Assembly: GCA_965554225.1 (NCBI GenBank)
Contig: CBEVZC010000002.1
Span: forward strand, 1 to 64,000
DNA: 64,000 bases
Reading direction: 5' to 3'
Source: BMS3ABIN04 sp965554225
Lineage (GTDB): Bacteria > Bacteroidota > Ignavibacteria > Ignavibacteriales > Melioribacteraceae
Both the position numbers and the translations under genes were made by a program. Below, in pieces: positions 1 through 9,220 of the stretch (the first letter of the stretch is position 1; each line of letters starts with the position of its first letter). The notes under the pieces were generated by a model. It saw only the letters and a program-made list of their open reading frames with translations. It was not told where the DNA came from and did not search any database.

Positions 1-512
1 TTAGGATACTTTTCTTCGTTATAACCATACATCAACATTTCTTTATGTATTTCATTCAAAATTTTGTTTCCTTTTTGAAGCTCGTATAATGCACTTATTA
101 ATCCTGTCCTGTCTTTTCCTCCAAGGCAGTGTATTAAAACCGGCTGGTTCTTTTTTTGATTAATAATGTTTAAAATTAAATTAATCTCATCGGAATTTTG
201 TTCTTTACGTGAATCGAGCGGAAAATTATAATAATTTAGACTAAGACTATCGGCAATTTTCTTTTCCCATTCATTTGTAATGGAATCTCCGCGCAGATTT
301 AGAACTGTGTTTAAGCCGAAATGTTTCATCCTTTTGAGCGATTCGGAGTTAGGTTGTGCAGATCGCCAGAGAGCGCTGTCTATAATATGAAAATTAAATT
401 GTTTATCAACTACAGAAGTTGCAGGAGGAATATATTTTTGCTTTTGACTTTTATCAATACAACCGCTTATAAGAAGCACAAAAAATAAAAATATAAAAGA
501 AAATTTTGACAA
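1..512 (-). CDS. Lipoprotein tyrosine/dual-specificity phosphatase-like protein (3' end beyond window)
   Basis: No stop codon is reached before the window edge, so the C-terminus is missing. Reading the minus strand gives a lipoprotein signal peptide ending in the lipobox LLISGC, then a cysteine-phosphatase domain. It has a WRSAQP segment early, a VLNLRG strand, and the P-loop signature HCLGGKDRTG (HCxxGxxRT), whose Cys and Arg are the nucleophile and phosphate-binding residue of this family. This points to a membrane-anchored periplasmic phosphatase on phosphotyrosine or another phosphoester; the substrate is unknown. No ATG lies at the right distance. A TTG at 512 gives an 18-residue signal sequence and is preferred; a TTG at 545 is possible. 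A hairpin at 558-592 separates it from the next gene. Confidence 0.75.
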   Translation of the reverse strand, partial: MSKFSFIFLFFVLLISGCIDKSQKQKYIPPATSVVDKQFNFHIIDSALWRSAQPNSESLKRMKHFGLNTVLNLRGDSITNEWEKKIADSLSLNYYNFPLDSRKEQNSDEINLILNIINQKKNQPVLIHCLGGKDRTGLISALYELQKGNKILNEIHKEMLMYGYNEEKYP

Positions 513-557
513 AGTTTTAATTTTTTTGATTAGAAATTTTAACAATAAAAAGGAAAC

Positions 558-592
558 GGGGAATAACTAAAAAATATTTTGTATTATTCCCC
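558..592 (-). terminator. Inverted repeat, probable terminator of the DUF4412-type gene
   Basis: A perfect 9-bp stem (GGGGAATAA with TTATTCCCC) encloses an AT-rich 17-nt loop. On the minus strand it lies just after the stop of the 606-1295 gene and is followed by a T-rich stretch. It also lies directly ahead of the phosphatase gene, so it could instead attenuate read-through. Confidence 0.5.
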
Positions 593-605
593 ACTTTAAA
601 TTATG

Positions 606-1295
606 CTAGTTCATTCCGGGAATAGAAATTTTATTATATCCGGGAGGAACGCTAAACAAGTCATTACTTAAACTTTGTTCGTTTAGTTCAACAACTTCAA
701 ACTTTGAATTGACTTTTCCATCTTTATCTTTAACAATTACCTGCAAGGGGAAAAAATTGGTCCCTGCTAACTGCTGCTGCCAGTAGGGAGAAGAAGAAGG
801 AGCCATAGGGTTCTGCGCACCCATAAAACTGCCCATATCGTTAGCTACCCACATTTCTGTGGTTTGTCCGTCTTCAGTATATCTGTAAAGTTCACATTCA
901 TGCCCAAACAAAGTTTTTGTTTCTCCAGTCTTCCATTTTGCCGGATCGAAATCTTTTTCATTTTTGGTATCTTCATCTTTATTATCGGACTTATATTTAT
1001 CTGCCATTTGTTTCATTTTATCTACCGAGAATTCCATATACATTTTTTGCTGAGGGTTTACTATTGTCATTTTTTTACCTTTATAAATCATTGCTCCGCC
1101 CATTCCGCCTGGCATATCAATTCTTATTTCACCATTCTTTATATAATAGTTCATTGTCATCTCTTCGCCGTCATTTGTAACTTTGAATTTAACCTTTCCT
1201 TCAAAAGTTTTTTGAGCTTTTATCGGACTTGCCGAAAATAAAAATGTTATCATTAAAGAAAATATTAAAAATACTTTCATTGTGTTGGACTTCAT
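606..1295 (-). CDS. Secreted DUF4412-type protein
   Basis: 229 residues. An N-terminal signal peptide (hydrophobic core around residues 7-25, cleavage near SPIKAQ) is followed by a beta-rich domain that resembles DUF4412: a GKVKFKV opening strand, a KNGEIRIDMPGG turn, an MTIVNPQQKMYMEF segment and a closing LFSVPPGY. Proteins of this type are thought to be periplasmic or outer-membrane-associated and are structurally related to lipoprotein carriers; no reaction is known. The start is fixed by a strong AGGAGG about 6 bases upstream of ATG 1295; a second Met at codon 6 is less well placed. It diverges from the YwiC-like gene at 1382, so the 86-bp spacer must hold both promoters. Function is unassigned. 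Confidence 0.7.
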   Translation of the reverse strand: MKSNTMKVFLIFSLMITFLFSASPIKAQKTFEGKVKFKVTNDGEEMTMNYYIKNGEIRIDMPGGMGGAMIYKGKKMTIVNPQQKMYMEFSVDKMKQMADKYKSDNKDEDTKNEKDFDPAKWKTGETKTLFGHECELYRYTEDGQTTEMWVANDMGSFMGAQNPMAPSSSPYWQQQLAGTNFFPLQVIVKDKDGKVNSKFEVVELNEQSLSNDLFSVPPGYNKISIPGMN

Positions 1296-1381
1296 TGTTC
1301 CTCCTTTGTATTGAAAATAATGTTACTTAATTTACAATTAAATTTTATTTTTCAAAACCAAATTTAAACATCATACTTTTT

Positions 1382-2179
1382 ATGGCAACTAATAATATTA
1401 AACATAGAATAAAGCAAGTAGCCTTTCCAAGGGAACATGGCTCTTGGGGTTTTGTTTTGGAACCGTTAACATTAGCCTTGCTTGTTGCTTTTACAACCGA
1501 TGGTTTTCTCATTGCTCTTAGTACATTTTTTATTTTTCTTGCACACCAGCCGATAAGAGTACTATTAAATAAGAAAAAGAATAATCGTTCAATAGTCAAA
1601 AAAACTGCTTTTATTGTGTTGCTCTTCTATTTAGCAATTTCATCTGTTCTACTTTTATGTGTAATTTCCAAAGAAGCGTTATTCGTATTTATTCCATTTG
1701 TCATAGCAATAGTTGTGATGACAATTTATTTGGTTTTGGAATTACTTCAATTAAATAGAAATCTTTTTACTGAATTATTTGCACCGGTTGCAATAACTTT
1801 TATAGCAGCAAGCATTGTTCTTTCAGCTGATTGGGAATTAAATAAGGTATTTGTATTTTGGTTATTACTGATAAGCCGCTCTATCCCTACAACATTTTAT
1901 CTTCATGAAAAAATAAAAATGTTAAAAAAGGTTACTGTAAATAAATTTTTAACAAATTTTTCCGGTATATTCTTTTTAGCCGCTATTAGTTTTTTTGCCG
2001 CTAAAAGACTGCTGCCTTATTTATCAATTTTAGCTGTTTTAATTTTAGTAGTTCGTGCATTTATCGGGTTGAGTCGTAACGATAAAAAAATATCCATACG
2101 TAAAATTGGGATTTTAGAATTCATTTACGGAGGAGTATTTGTAATAATAAATGCAATAGGCTATTTTTTAAGCATATAA
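1382..2179 (+). CDS. YwiC-like integral membrane protein
   Basis: 265 residues, nearly all in hydrophobic segments (about eight predicted by eye). Near the N-terminus it carries the motif FPREHGSWGFVLEP, which is the hallmark of the YwiC-like family (PREHGSWG). A charged loop KKKNN follows the second helix. No catalytic function is established for this family in the inner membrane. The ATG at 1382 has no clear Shine-Dalgarno sequence, but the motif begins only 14 residues in, so it is probably right. It is followed after 71 bases by the DHS-like gene on the same strand and may be cotranscribed with it. Confidence 0.75.
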   Translation: MATNNIKHRIKQVAFPREHGSWGFVLEPLTLALLVAFTTDGFLIALSTFFIFLAHQPIRVLLNKKKNNRSIVKKTAFIVLLFYLAISSVLLLCVISKEALFVFIPFVIAIVVMTIYLVLELLQLNRNLFTELFAPVAITFIAASIVLSADWELNKVFVFWLLLISRSIPTTFYLHEKIKMLKKVTVNKFLTNFSGIFFLAAISFFAAKRLLPYLSILAVLILVVRAFIGLSRNDKKISIRKIGILEFIYGGVFVIINAIGYFLSI

Positions 2180-2250
2180 AAGTTTTCTATTTAACAAATA
2201 TTTTAATTATTATTTGCAAATTTTAGTAAAAAATAAAAAAGGGAAGGGAA

Positions 2251-3270
2251 ATGGATAAAAAAGATTATTTAAAAGATCCCGTTAAACATATTGATATTAA
2301 AAAGCATAATGTGCTTGAACTTGTTGAATCGATGAAGGATATGGCGTTTTCCGCAAGAGATTTATATAGAGCGGCAACTATTTATGATAGAATGATTAAT
2401 GATAAAGACACGACAATAATTTTAACTCTTGCCGGAAGTCTTTTTAGTGCCGGACTAAAAAAAGTTGTGCATGATTTGATTTCGAACAACATGGTTGATG
2501 CTGTCGTTTCCACCGGAGCAATAATGGTTGACCAAGATTTTTTTGAAGCTCTTGGATTTAAACATTATATCGGAAGTCCGTTTGTCGATGATAATGAAAT
2601 GAGGGGCTTACATATTGATAGAATTTACGATACGTTTATTGATGAAGATGAGTTGAGAATTTGTGACGATACAACAGCTGGAATTTTTGATTCGCTTGAA
2701 CCACGTCCTTATTCTTCCCGTGAACTACTTTGGCAATTTGGTAAATACCTGGACGAGCAAGGAGGTCCGAAAGTTGATGATAGCGTTATTTATGCCGCAT
2801 ATCAAAATAGTGTTCCTATTTTTGTACCGGCTTTCTCGGATTGCTCTGCCGGATTCGGAATAATAATGCACCAGACGAAAAACCCGTATAAACATGTTTC
2901 TTTTGATTCAGGTAAAGATTTTCTTGAACTTACAAAAGTTAAACTTAACAGCAAAGAGACGGGAATATTTATGGTTGGCGGGGGAGTACCTAAAAACTTT
3001 ACGCAGGATATTGTTGTTGCTGCAGATATACTTAAAGAAGATGTCCCGATGCACAAATATGCAGTTCAAATAACCGTAGCGGACGTTAGAGACGGTGCGC
3101 TCTCAAGTTCTACCTTAAAAGAAGCCAGTTCGTGGGGTAAAGTGGAAACCAATTTTGAACAAATGGTTTATTCCGAAGCAACTATTGCATTTCCTTTAAT
3201 TGCAGGTTATGCTTATCATAAAGGAAGCTGGAAAGGAAGAAAAGCAAGAGAATATCAGAAATTATTTTAA
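2251..3270 (+). CDS. Deoxyhypusine synthase-like protein
   Basis: 339 residues covering the whole deoxyhypusine synthase fold: LTLAGSLFSAGLKK (NAD-binding region), VDAVVSTGA, a GGGVPKNF loop and a C-terminal SWGK motif. The lysine of SWGK (Lys297) matches the catalytic lysine that forms the butylimine intermediate in eukaryotic DHS, so the active-site nucleophile is kept. The eukaryotic enzyme moves an aminobutyl group from spermidine to eIF5A. Bacteria lack eIF5A, and bacterial homologues may act on free polyamines (a homospermidine-synthase-like reaction) or on an unknown protein. A purine-rich GGAAGGGAA just before ATG 2251 supports the start. It ends convergent with the BNR protein block, with a shared hairpin terminator at 3424-3452. 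Confidence 0.85.
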   Translation: MDKKDYLKDPVKHIDIKKHNVLELVESMKDMAFSARDLYRAATIYDRMINDKDTTIILTLAGSLFSAGLKKVVHDLISNNMVDAVVSTGAIMVDQDFFEALGFKHYIGSPFVDDNEMRGLHIDRIYDTFIDEDELRICDDTTAGIFDSLEPRPYSSRELLWQFGKYLDEQGGPKVDDSVIYAAYQNSVPIFVPAFSDCSAGFGIIMHQTKNPYKHVSFDSGKDFLELTKVKLNSKETGIFMVGGGVPKNFTQDIVVAADILKEDVPMHKYAVQITVADVRDGALSSSTLKEASSWGKVETNFEQMVYSEATIAFPLIAGYAYHKGSWKGRKAREYQKLF

Positions 3271-3330
3271 TATTTAATTATAAAAATCTATGAGTGTATG
3301 TGTTTCGGGTTGGTAAAATTATATTAAGCA

Positions 3331-3372
3331 ATTTTACAAAGCTAAACGAAGATCACGCAAAGTTTCAAAAAG
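3331..3372. repeat. Degenerate copy of the dispersed CACAAAG-type 10-bp repeat
   Basis: Spaced units TTTACAAAGC, TAAACGAAGA, TCACGCAAAG and TTTCAAAAAG resemble the better-preserved copies at 30491-30534 and 40137-40180. It lies in the intergenic spacer after the DHS-like gene. It is the weakest of the three copies. Confidence 0.4.
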
Positions 3373-3420
3373 AATATTAAAGTTAGTTTTTTATTTAGAA
3401 TGTAGAATGCAGTATAAAGT

Positions 3421-3458
3421 AAAAATGCCGCATACATTTTATATGCGGCATTCTTTTT
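3421..3458. terminator. Bidirectional intrinsic terminator
   Basis: A perfect 11-bp stem (AATGCCGCATA at 3424-3434 with its complement at 3442-3452) closes a 7-nt loop. An A-run lies on the left side and CTTTTTG on the right, so it can stop both converging transcripts (the DHS-like gene and the BNR protein operon). Confidence 0.85.
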
Positions 3459-3472
3459 GTAAGTATTGATAA

Positions 3473-6355
3473 TTATTTTAAGAGCATCATTTTCTTCTGC
3501 TGAGTAAAATCTTTTGCTTGTAATTTATAGATGTACAATCCGCTTGCAAGATTCGAAGCATCAAATTTAACATTATAACTACCGGCCGGTTTCGTCCCGT
3601 TAACCAGAGTAGTAACTTCATTTCCAAGAGCGTCATATATTTTTAGAGTTACACTACTTCTGTGAGAAAGTTTATAGTTAATTATTGTACTCGGATTAAA
3701 AGGATTAGGATAATTCTGACTAAGTTTAAAATCATTAATCATTAGATTTACATCCATAACTTTTGAATAAGTTACAGAACCGTCGAAATCCATTTGTTTT
3801 AGTCTATATTGGAATTTCGTTCCACCCAAAGGTTTATCGGTAAATGAATATTTATGGGGTGAATTACTGTTCCCGCTTCCTTTTACGAAGCCGACTTTTT
3901 CCCAATCGTCCTGACGGGGCGTAGTTAAAGACGAAGCCCGTTCTATTTCAAAACCATAATTATTCACTTCCGTTGCCGTTTCCCAACTTAATTTTGCAAC
4001 TTCGGAATTAGTAGAGGCCTCAAAGTTTACAAGTTCAACAGGAAGAGGTGAATCAGTTACAAAAACACTTCTGCCATGAGTAAATGCAAATAATTTATTT
4101 GTCCCGGTTTGTCTTACCAATTCATCAACAGGGACAAAGTCCGGCATGCCGCTGCCTTTTTTAACCCAGTTAGTTCCATGATCATTAGTCTGATAAACAC
4201 CGGTTTCGGTTCCAACATATAAAACCTGACTATTACTCGGATCAACAATTAAACTATGTACCGGTACATCCGGTAAATTGCCGGAAATATCTGTCCAATT
4301 TGCACCTTGATCACTTGAATACCAAACATGTTTTGTCGGCGTTCCTCCGTCGTTGTTATAACCTGAATAACAAGCATAAATTTGATTCTTATTGTTTAAA
4401 TCTACAGTTATTCTTCTTACCCAAGCTCCGTTATTACCTGTTGGAGTAATTTCCGTCCAAGTATCTCCGCTGCCGGTAAGGTTTGTCGATTTAAATACTT
4501 TACCATCAGTAGTTCCGGCAAAACCTAAATAGGGGGAATTGCTGTTAACAATAGTAACCGCACTCACTTTGGCTCCGGAGGAAAGTGTAGAGCTGGATGC
4601 GCTCCAATTTCCGGCAGCATCGGTCGTAACCCATGCTTTATCGGAACCTGCAATAAGAATATCAGAGTTTTCCGGATTCATTGAAAACGGTGCAATGAAT
4701 AAACAGACATTTCCATCACCGGCATCGGTTAAACCTGTAGTTGCATCACTCCAGTTAGAGCCGCCATTCGTTGTCTTATCGATTTGTAAATAAACATATT
4801 CTTCGTAACCAATTTGAGAATTAGTTTGACTAATTGCAGCGTAACCACCGTCTCCGCCTTGTACTTCACTCCAATTTGTACCTGAACCGTTATATTTTAA
4901 GTGACCGTTATCTTGTGTCCCGCCTTGATAATTTACGCCATTCGCTTCTGTAGCGCCACCGTAGAATTGAGTAATTTGCAATCCGTTATTTAACGGAGTC
5001 CAACTTGAGCCGCCGTCAGTCGATTTATAAATACCACCGTCATCGCCGTCATAAACAACATTGGCAGTATTCGGATCAAATACAATTGCATGGTGATCGG
5101 CATGTGCTGATGAACTTAAAACCCAATAAGTTATTTGCGACCATGTATTGCCGCCATTCGTTGATTTCATATCTTCAACTCCGCCAACATAAATATTATT
5201 GGAATTGTGGGGATCGACGGAAATAACATTGTCATACCATCCCTGCCCACCTAGATAAGAACCACTAGTAGTAGCTAGGTTGCCTGGTTTAGGCAAGACT
5301 GACCAATTAACACCACCATCGGTAGTTTTGTAAATTCCGTTCAGACCATCATTTGTACTATTCCCTGCAAAAACTGCATAAACTGTATTTGCATTGTTCG
5401 GGTCTTGCGCCATTGCAATTCTGCCATAATCAGACGTAGGCAGACCAGAAGTAATTTTAGTCCAATTTGTACCGCCGTCAGTAGTTCTGTAAATTCCGCC
5501 AAGGGTACTGCCGTTAGCATTTGTTGCGAATAAAATAGTAGATGATGAAATTGGGATTGCATCCGTACCGTTAAAATAATTTGTGGCAAAATCTGTTGGA
5601 CTTATATTACTCCAGCTAGTACCTCCGTCTGATGATTTATATAAACCACCACTAGTCTGATAATTTCCTACACCACCTTTGCTGTTGTATGCAAAAGTAA
5701 CTGCATAAACATTGCCCGAAGGATCAATTCTCATTTGTCTTACATCTCTAAAATTCCAAACGTTTGAGCCGGTAGTGCTCGGCAGCAATGTCCATGTATC
5801 TCCAAAATCCGTAGATTTCCAAATACCGCCGCCGTAAACCGCATCAATATTAAACCAGCCTTCGCCGGTACCGGCATAAACAACATCACCGTTGTTTACC
5901 ATACTTCCTATTGCAAGCGGGTTACCGTCATCAATTTTTGGTGTCCAAGATGCTCCGCCGTCTGTGCTTTTCCATATACCGCCGTTGACTGAACCTATTA
6001 GAATATGATCGGAATTTAAAGGGCGTACAATAATAGAACGGATTCTTCCGCCAATATTTCCAGGTCCAAGTGAAGACCAGTTTGAAATATTATCAGTTTT
6101 ATTTAGAGTTTTAACAATTAAGTTTTCTTTTGTATAATTTATTGCTCTCTGTCGTGCAAGAGGATCAATAGTTTCAGCTTTACCGCGAATCATATCGTAG
6201 CGGAATCTTGATGCTCCATTTGGGTCATCTTCTCTACCGGCAGTAGGTTTTAATTCTTTATTAAGAGAAGAGTTATTTTCTACGTTAACTATGCTAAATA
6301 GTAAAATTAGAGAAAGCACGAATGTGCTCCCCAAAATTGATAGGTTTTTCTTCAT
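3473..6355 (-). CDS. Secreted BNR-repeat (sortilin/sialidase-type propeller) protein with fibronectin-like domain and T9SS sorting domain
   Basis: 960 residues. A signal peptide (about 1-25) is followed by a propeller built of roughly a dozen BNR-type repeats of the form GIWKSTDGGASW, from about residue 90 to 770. Next is a fibronectin-III-like module starting at PLPVELVNFEA, and then a C-terminal sorting domain from SQNYPNPFNPST to MMLLK. The last part is the type A signal recognised by type IX secretion, so the protein is probably exported and surface-attached or released. BNR propellers bind or cleave glycans or act as scaffolds; I see no complete sialidase active site, so binding is as likely as catalysis. 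It is the downstream member of a tandem pair: the paralogue ends 28 bases upstream. A GC-richer, partly palindromic patch around 3908-3940 may be an inserted repeat. Confidence 0.85.
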   Translation of the reverse strand: MKKNLSILGSTFVLSLILLFSIVNVENNSSLNKELKPTAGREDDPNGASRFRYDMIRGKAETIDPLARQRAINYTKENLIVKTLNKTDNISNWSSLGPGNIGGRIRSIIVRPLNSDHILIGSVNGGIWKSTDGGASWTPKIDDGNPLAIGSMVNNGDVVYAGTGEGWFNIDAVYGGGIWKSTDFGDTWTLLPSTTGSNVWNFRDVRQMRIDPSGNVYAVTFAYNSKGGVGNYQTSGGLYKSSDGGTSWSNISPTDFATNYFNGTDAIPISSSTILFATNANGSTLGGIYRTTDGGTNWTKITSGLPTSDYGRIAMAQDPNNANTVYAVFAGNSTNDGLNGIYKTTDGGVNWSVLPKPGNLATTSGSYLGGQGWYDNVISVDPHNSNNIYVGGVEDMKSTNGGNTWSQITYWVLSSSAHADHHAIVFDPNTANVVYDGDDGGIYKSTDGGSSWTPLNNGLQITQFYGGATEANGVNYQGGTQDNGHLKYNGSGTNWSEVQGGDGGYAAISQTNSQIGYEEYVYLQIDKTTNGGSNWSDATTGLTDAGDGNVCLFIAPFSMNPENSDILIAGSDKAWVTTDAAGNWSASSSTLSSGAKVSAVTIVNSNSPYLGFAGTTDGKVFKSTNLTGSGDTWTEITPTGNNGAWVRRITVDLNNKNQIYACYSGYNNDGGTPTKHVWYSSDQGANWTDISGNLPDVPVHSLIVDPSNSQVLYVGTETGVYQTNDHGTNWVKKGSGMPDFVPVDELVRQTGTNKLFAFTHGRSVFVTDSPLPVELVNFEASTNSEVAKLSWETATEVNNYGFEIERASSLTTPRQDDWEKVGFVKGSGNSNSPHKYSFTDKPLGGTKFQYRLKQMDFDGSVTYSKVMDVNLMINDFKLSQNYPNPFNPSTIINYKLSHRSSVTLKIYDALGNEVTTLVNGTKPAGSYNVKFDASNLASGLYIYKLQAKDFTQQKKMMLLK

Positions 6356-6383
6356 ATCCCATTCCTATTTTAATGATTATAAA

Positions 6384-9209
6384 TTATTTTATAAGCAGCA
6401 TCTTCCTGGATTGTTCAAAGAAAAGAGCCGCTTGGTCTTCAGTGTTTTGGGCTTGAAGCCGGTAAATATATAATCCGCTTGCAAGATTTGTACCATTAAA
6501 ATTCACTTCATGATTCCCTGCGGTTTGTTGTTCATTAGCTAAAATTTGAACTAAATTTCCAAGAATATCATAAACCGTTAGCGTTATTTTTGCAGAATTA
6601 GCTAAAGAATAATGAATTTTAGTACTCGGATTAAATGGGTTTGGATAATTTTGAGACAATGAAAAATTTGTTGGTACATTAGTTTTATTACCTTTAGTTC
6701 CAACTACACCATTTAAATTACCCACAAAAATTCCTCTTCCATGTGTTCCAACAGCAACATAATTGTCGGAAGTTCTTGATGTCACATCCTCAACAACAGA
6801 ATTTTGAATTTTATTCGTTGATTCTTGTACCCATACAGTGTTGGAGCCGTTGAGTGTTGTTGTAGAATATAATCCGGTGCTTGTACCAACCAGATAAACA
6901 ATACCACCGCTAGTTGGTAAAATTGTACAAGCTCTTAAAGATGGTCCCGGCTTAATTCCGCCCCCGGTTAATTTTCCTTCAATGGAGCTATAAGATGCAC
7001 CGCCGTTGGTTGAATGAAATAGGCCGTCTATGTTGTAATTAGAGAATACAACTACAATTTCATTACCATTTTCAGGATTAACTGCAATATTGTGTACATA
7101 AGCTCCGCTGGTTGCGCCTGGAATAGAAATATCCACTGCGCCACTTGCAGTTGTATTGGCATTGTTTAATCTAAAAATTTTCGGTGTATTATTTCTGTTA
7201 TATGCACCGTAATATAAAACAAATTGCGAATTTGATGTAGAGACTTCCATAGCGGTAATATTATAATCTGTAGGAACAGCTAAATCGGTTAGTTCAGACC
7301 ATCCGGAGGATGTACCGTTTTGCTGGAAATTGGGAATATTACTTAATGAAGTATTGCGCCATAATTTATTCCCGGCCGGATAATACATGATATTTTCGTC
7401 ATTTGGATCAATGACAAATGGATTGATAAATAACTGGTTTGAAGCTCCGGAGGGACTTACAACCGACCAACCGATTCCTTCTGTGATAGGATTATATGGA
7501 TTACCGCTCCCGTCATAAGTTAATCTCATTACACTTCCATTTGGAGTAGAAACATAAGCATGGTCATTTAATGTCCCAAGGTAAGAAAATGCACCGTCAC
7601 CGGAACTAATATCCTCCGATGCAACGTCACTTCCAGCTACAAGTCTAAAATAAGGACTCCCATTATCTTGCGTACCACCGAGTAATCTGTTATCCCCGCT
7701 GTTTTTATGAATCGATACCTGATAATATTGAGTTACATTATATCCGTTATTTTTATCAATCCAGGGAAAGAAGTTTGCAAATGATGTATCCGTAATATTC
7801 GTAGTATAACTTAAACCGCCGTCATGTCCGCTCCAAATTTTATTTGGATTTGTCGGGTCAAATGCAATTACATGCTGATCCGGATGGTGGTTTGGATAGA
7901 AAAAATTTGTCGGGTGATATCCGCCGATCCAATTCTGTTTTTTATTATTTATTGGCGAGCTTACACCATCGGTTGAACGGAATAAACTTGTTCCACCGAT
8001 TAAAACAAAATTAGGATTGTCAGGTTTAACGGCAATAACCATATTATAATTTGATTGTGTATTGAGCGTGCCGCCTGTTTCGGAAAAAGTTGGTAAGTTA
8101 CTGCTTAAGTCGGATGAAGTACCGTCGTTTAAATTTATTCTGTGTAATCTTAAGTCTTCGTCTCCATTCGATTTTGTATCTCCGGTGTTTGTAAAAACGT
8201 ATATAATATCCGGATTAGATTCCGAAGCAGCAAGTACACTTCTTTCATGTGTGGAGGGGAAAGAAGCCGGAGTAATATTATTCCATGTATTTCCGTCATC
8301 TGTGGATTCATAAATCCCAGGATCGTTTTGTTTTGTCGAATTAAATCCTGACTGAGAAAGTGAGGCAATAATATTACCATTTGATAGTGCCATAACATCA
8401 CTGTAATAATGATCGTTTGCATTTCCCAATACTAAAGTAAAATTATTTCCTCCTGCTGAAGATTTAATGATACCAAAACCATTGCTGGCAAGGAATATTG
8501 AACCTGTCGTCGGTGATATTGTAATTTTTGAAACATAATCGTACATGCTGTTCCATTTTGTAGGGTCGCTGTTTGTCCCTGTAATTAATTGCCATGAAGT
8601 TCCATTATCTGAAGATTTATAAAGACCGTTACCGCTATAAAAAGCCGTAAATCCTCTATCGGAAGCAGAAGCACCGCGCCACTCACCAGTGGAAGCATAC
8701 CAAGTGTTAGTATGTCCGTTTCTCGGGTCTTGTACTAAACTGGAAATGCTGTAGATATCGGGAGAGGAACTTTCATAATTCCACGAGCTGCCGTTATCAG
8801 TTGATTTCCAAAGACCGCCGGAAGCTGCCCCTGCAATAATAGTATTCGAATTGCTTACGTCAACTGCCAGAGCCCGGGTTCTTCCGCCAACATCATTCGG
8901 GCCCGCTTCGTTCCATGTGAAATCTGCACCAGCTGTTTTTGCTAATCTATTTTTTTTAGGCAGACTTTTCGCAAACTCCAATTCCTTGTATCTTATATTT
9001 GCCGGTATTCTATTTGTTGCTGGATCCCGTAGCATATTAAAAAAATATTCGGCACGTTCTTTCTTTAATTCAAGCGGAGCTTTAGGGGAGGAGGACCTGA
9101 TTCGTTTTTTTAAAAGATGAGAATTAAAAATATCTCCATGTGATAATGCAAATAACGAAATTAAAATAGTTACAGCAAATAATAATTCATTACTTTTATA
9201 CAGTTTCAT
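6384..9209 (-). CDS. Secreted BNR-repeat propeller protein with T9SS sorting domain
   Basis: 941 residues and a paralogue of the gene just downstream. An N-terminal hydrophobic export signal is followed by a basic pro-region (KKRIRSSSPK and around). The repeat region starts with a GPNDVGGRTRALAVD motif, equivalent to GPGNIGGRIRSIIV in its neighbour. BNR-type units such as GLWKSTDNGSSW are fewer and more diverged than in the neighbour. It lacks the fibronectin-like module and passes directly into the C-terminal sorting domain (SQNYPNPFNPST to KMLLIK), which indicates type IX secretion. It starts 12 bases after the lipoprotein gene ending at 9221, so the three genes probably form one operon. 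The biological ligand or substrate is unknown. Confidence 0.85.
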   Translation of the reverse strand: MKLYKSNELLFAVTILISLFALSHGDIFNSHLLKKRIRSSSPKAPLELKKERAEYFFNMLRDPATNRIPANIRYKELEFAKSLPKKNRLAKTAGADFTWNEAGPNDVGGRTRALAVDVSNSNTIIAGAASGGLWKSTDNGSSWNYESSSPDIYSISSLVQDPRNGHTNTWYASTGEWRGASASDRGFTAFYSGNGLYKSSDNGTSWQLITGTNSDPTKWNSMYDYVSKITISPTTGSIFLASNGFGIIKSSAGGNNFTLVLGNANDHYYSDVMALSNGNIIASLSQSGFNSTKQNDPGIYESTDDGNTWNNITPASFPSTHERSVLAASESNPDIIYVFTNTGDTKSNGDEDLRLHRINLNDGTSSDLSSNLPTFSETGGTLNTQSNYNMVIAVKPDNPNFVLIGGTSLFRSTDGVSSPINNKKQNWIGGYHPTNFFYPNHHPDQHVIAFDPTNPNKIWSGHDGGLSYTTNITDTSFANFFPWIDKNNGYNVTQYYQVSIHKNSGDNRLLGGTQDNGSPYFRLVAGSDVASEDISSGDGAFSYLGTLNDHAYVSTPNGSVMRLTYDGSGNPYNPITEGIGWSVVSPSGASNQLFINPFVIDPNDENIMYYPAGNKLWRNTSLSNIPNFQQNGTSSGWSELTDLAVPTDYNITAMEVSTSNSQFVLYYGAYNRNNTPKIFRLNNANTTASGAVDISIPGATSGAYVHNIAVNPENGNEIVVVFSNYNIDGLFHSTNGGASYSSIEGKLTGGGIKPGPSLRACTILPTSGGIVYLVGTSTGLYSTTTLNGSNTVWVQESTNKIQNSVVEDVTSRTSDNYVAVGTHGRGIFVGNLNGVVGTKGNKTNVPTNFSLSQNYPNPFNPSTKIHYSLANSAKITLTVYDILGNLVQILANEQQTAGNHEVNFNGTNLASGLYIYRLQAQNTEDQAALFFEQSRKMLLIK

Positions 9210-9220
9210 ATTGAATACCT

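Noticed and set aside
864..1241. Open frame antisense to the DUF4412-type gene
   Set aside because: Low-complexity, Phe/Ile-rich translation with no ribosome site; mirrors codon bias of the opposite-strand gene.
4539..5589. Several open frames within the BNR protein genes on other frames
   Set aside because: They arise from the repeat structure of the real gene and have no start signals or family motifs.
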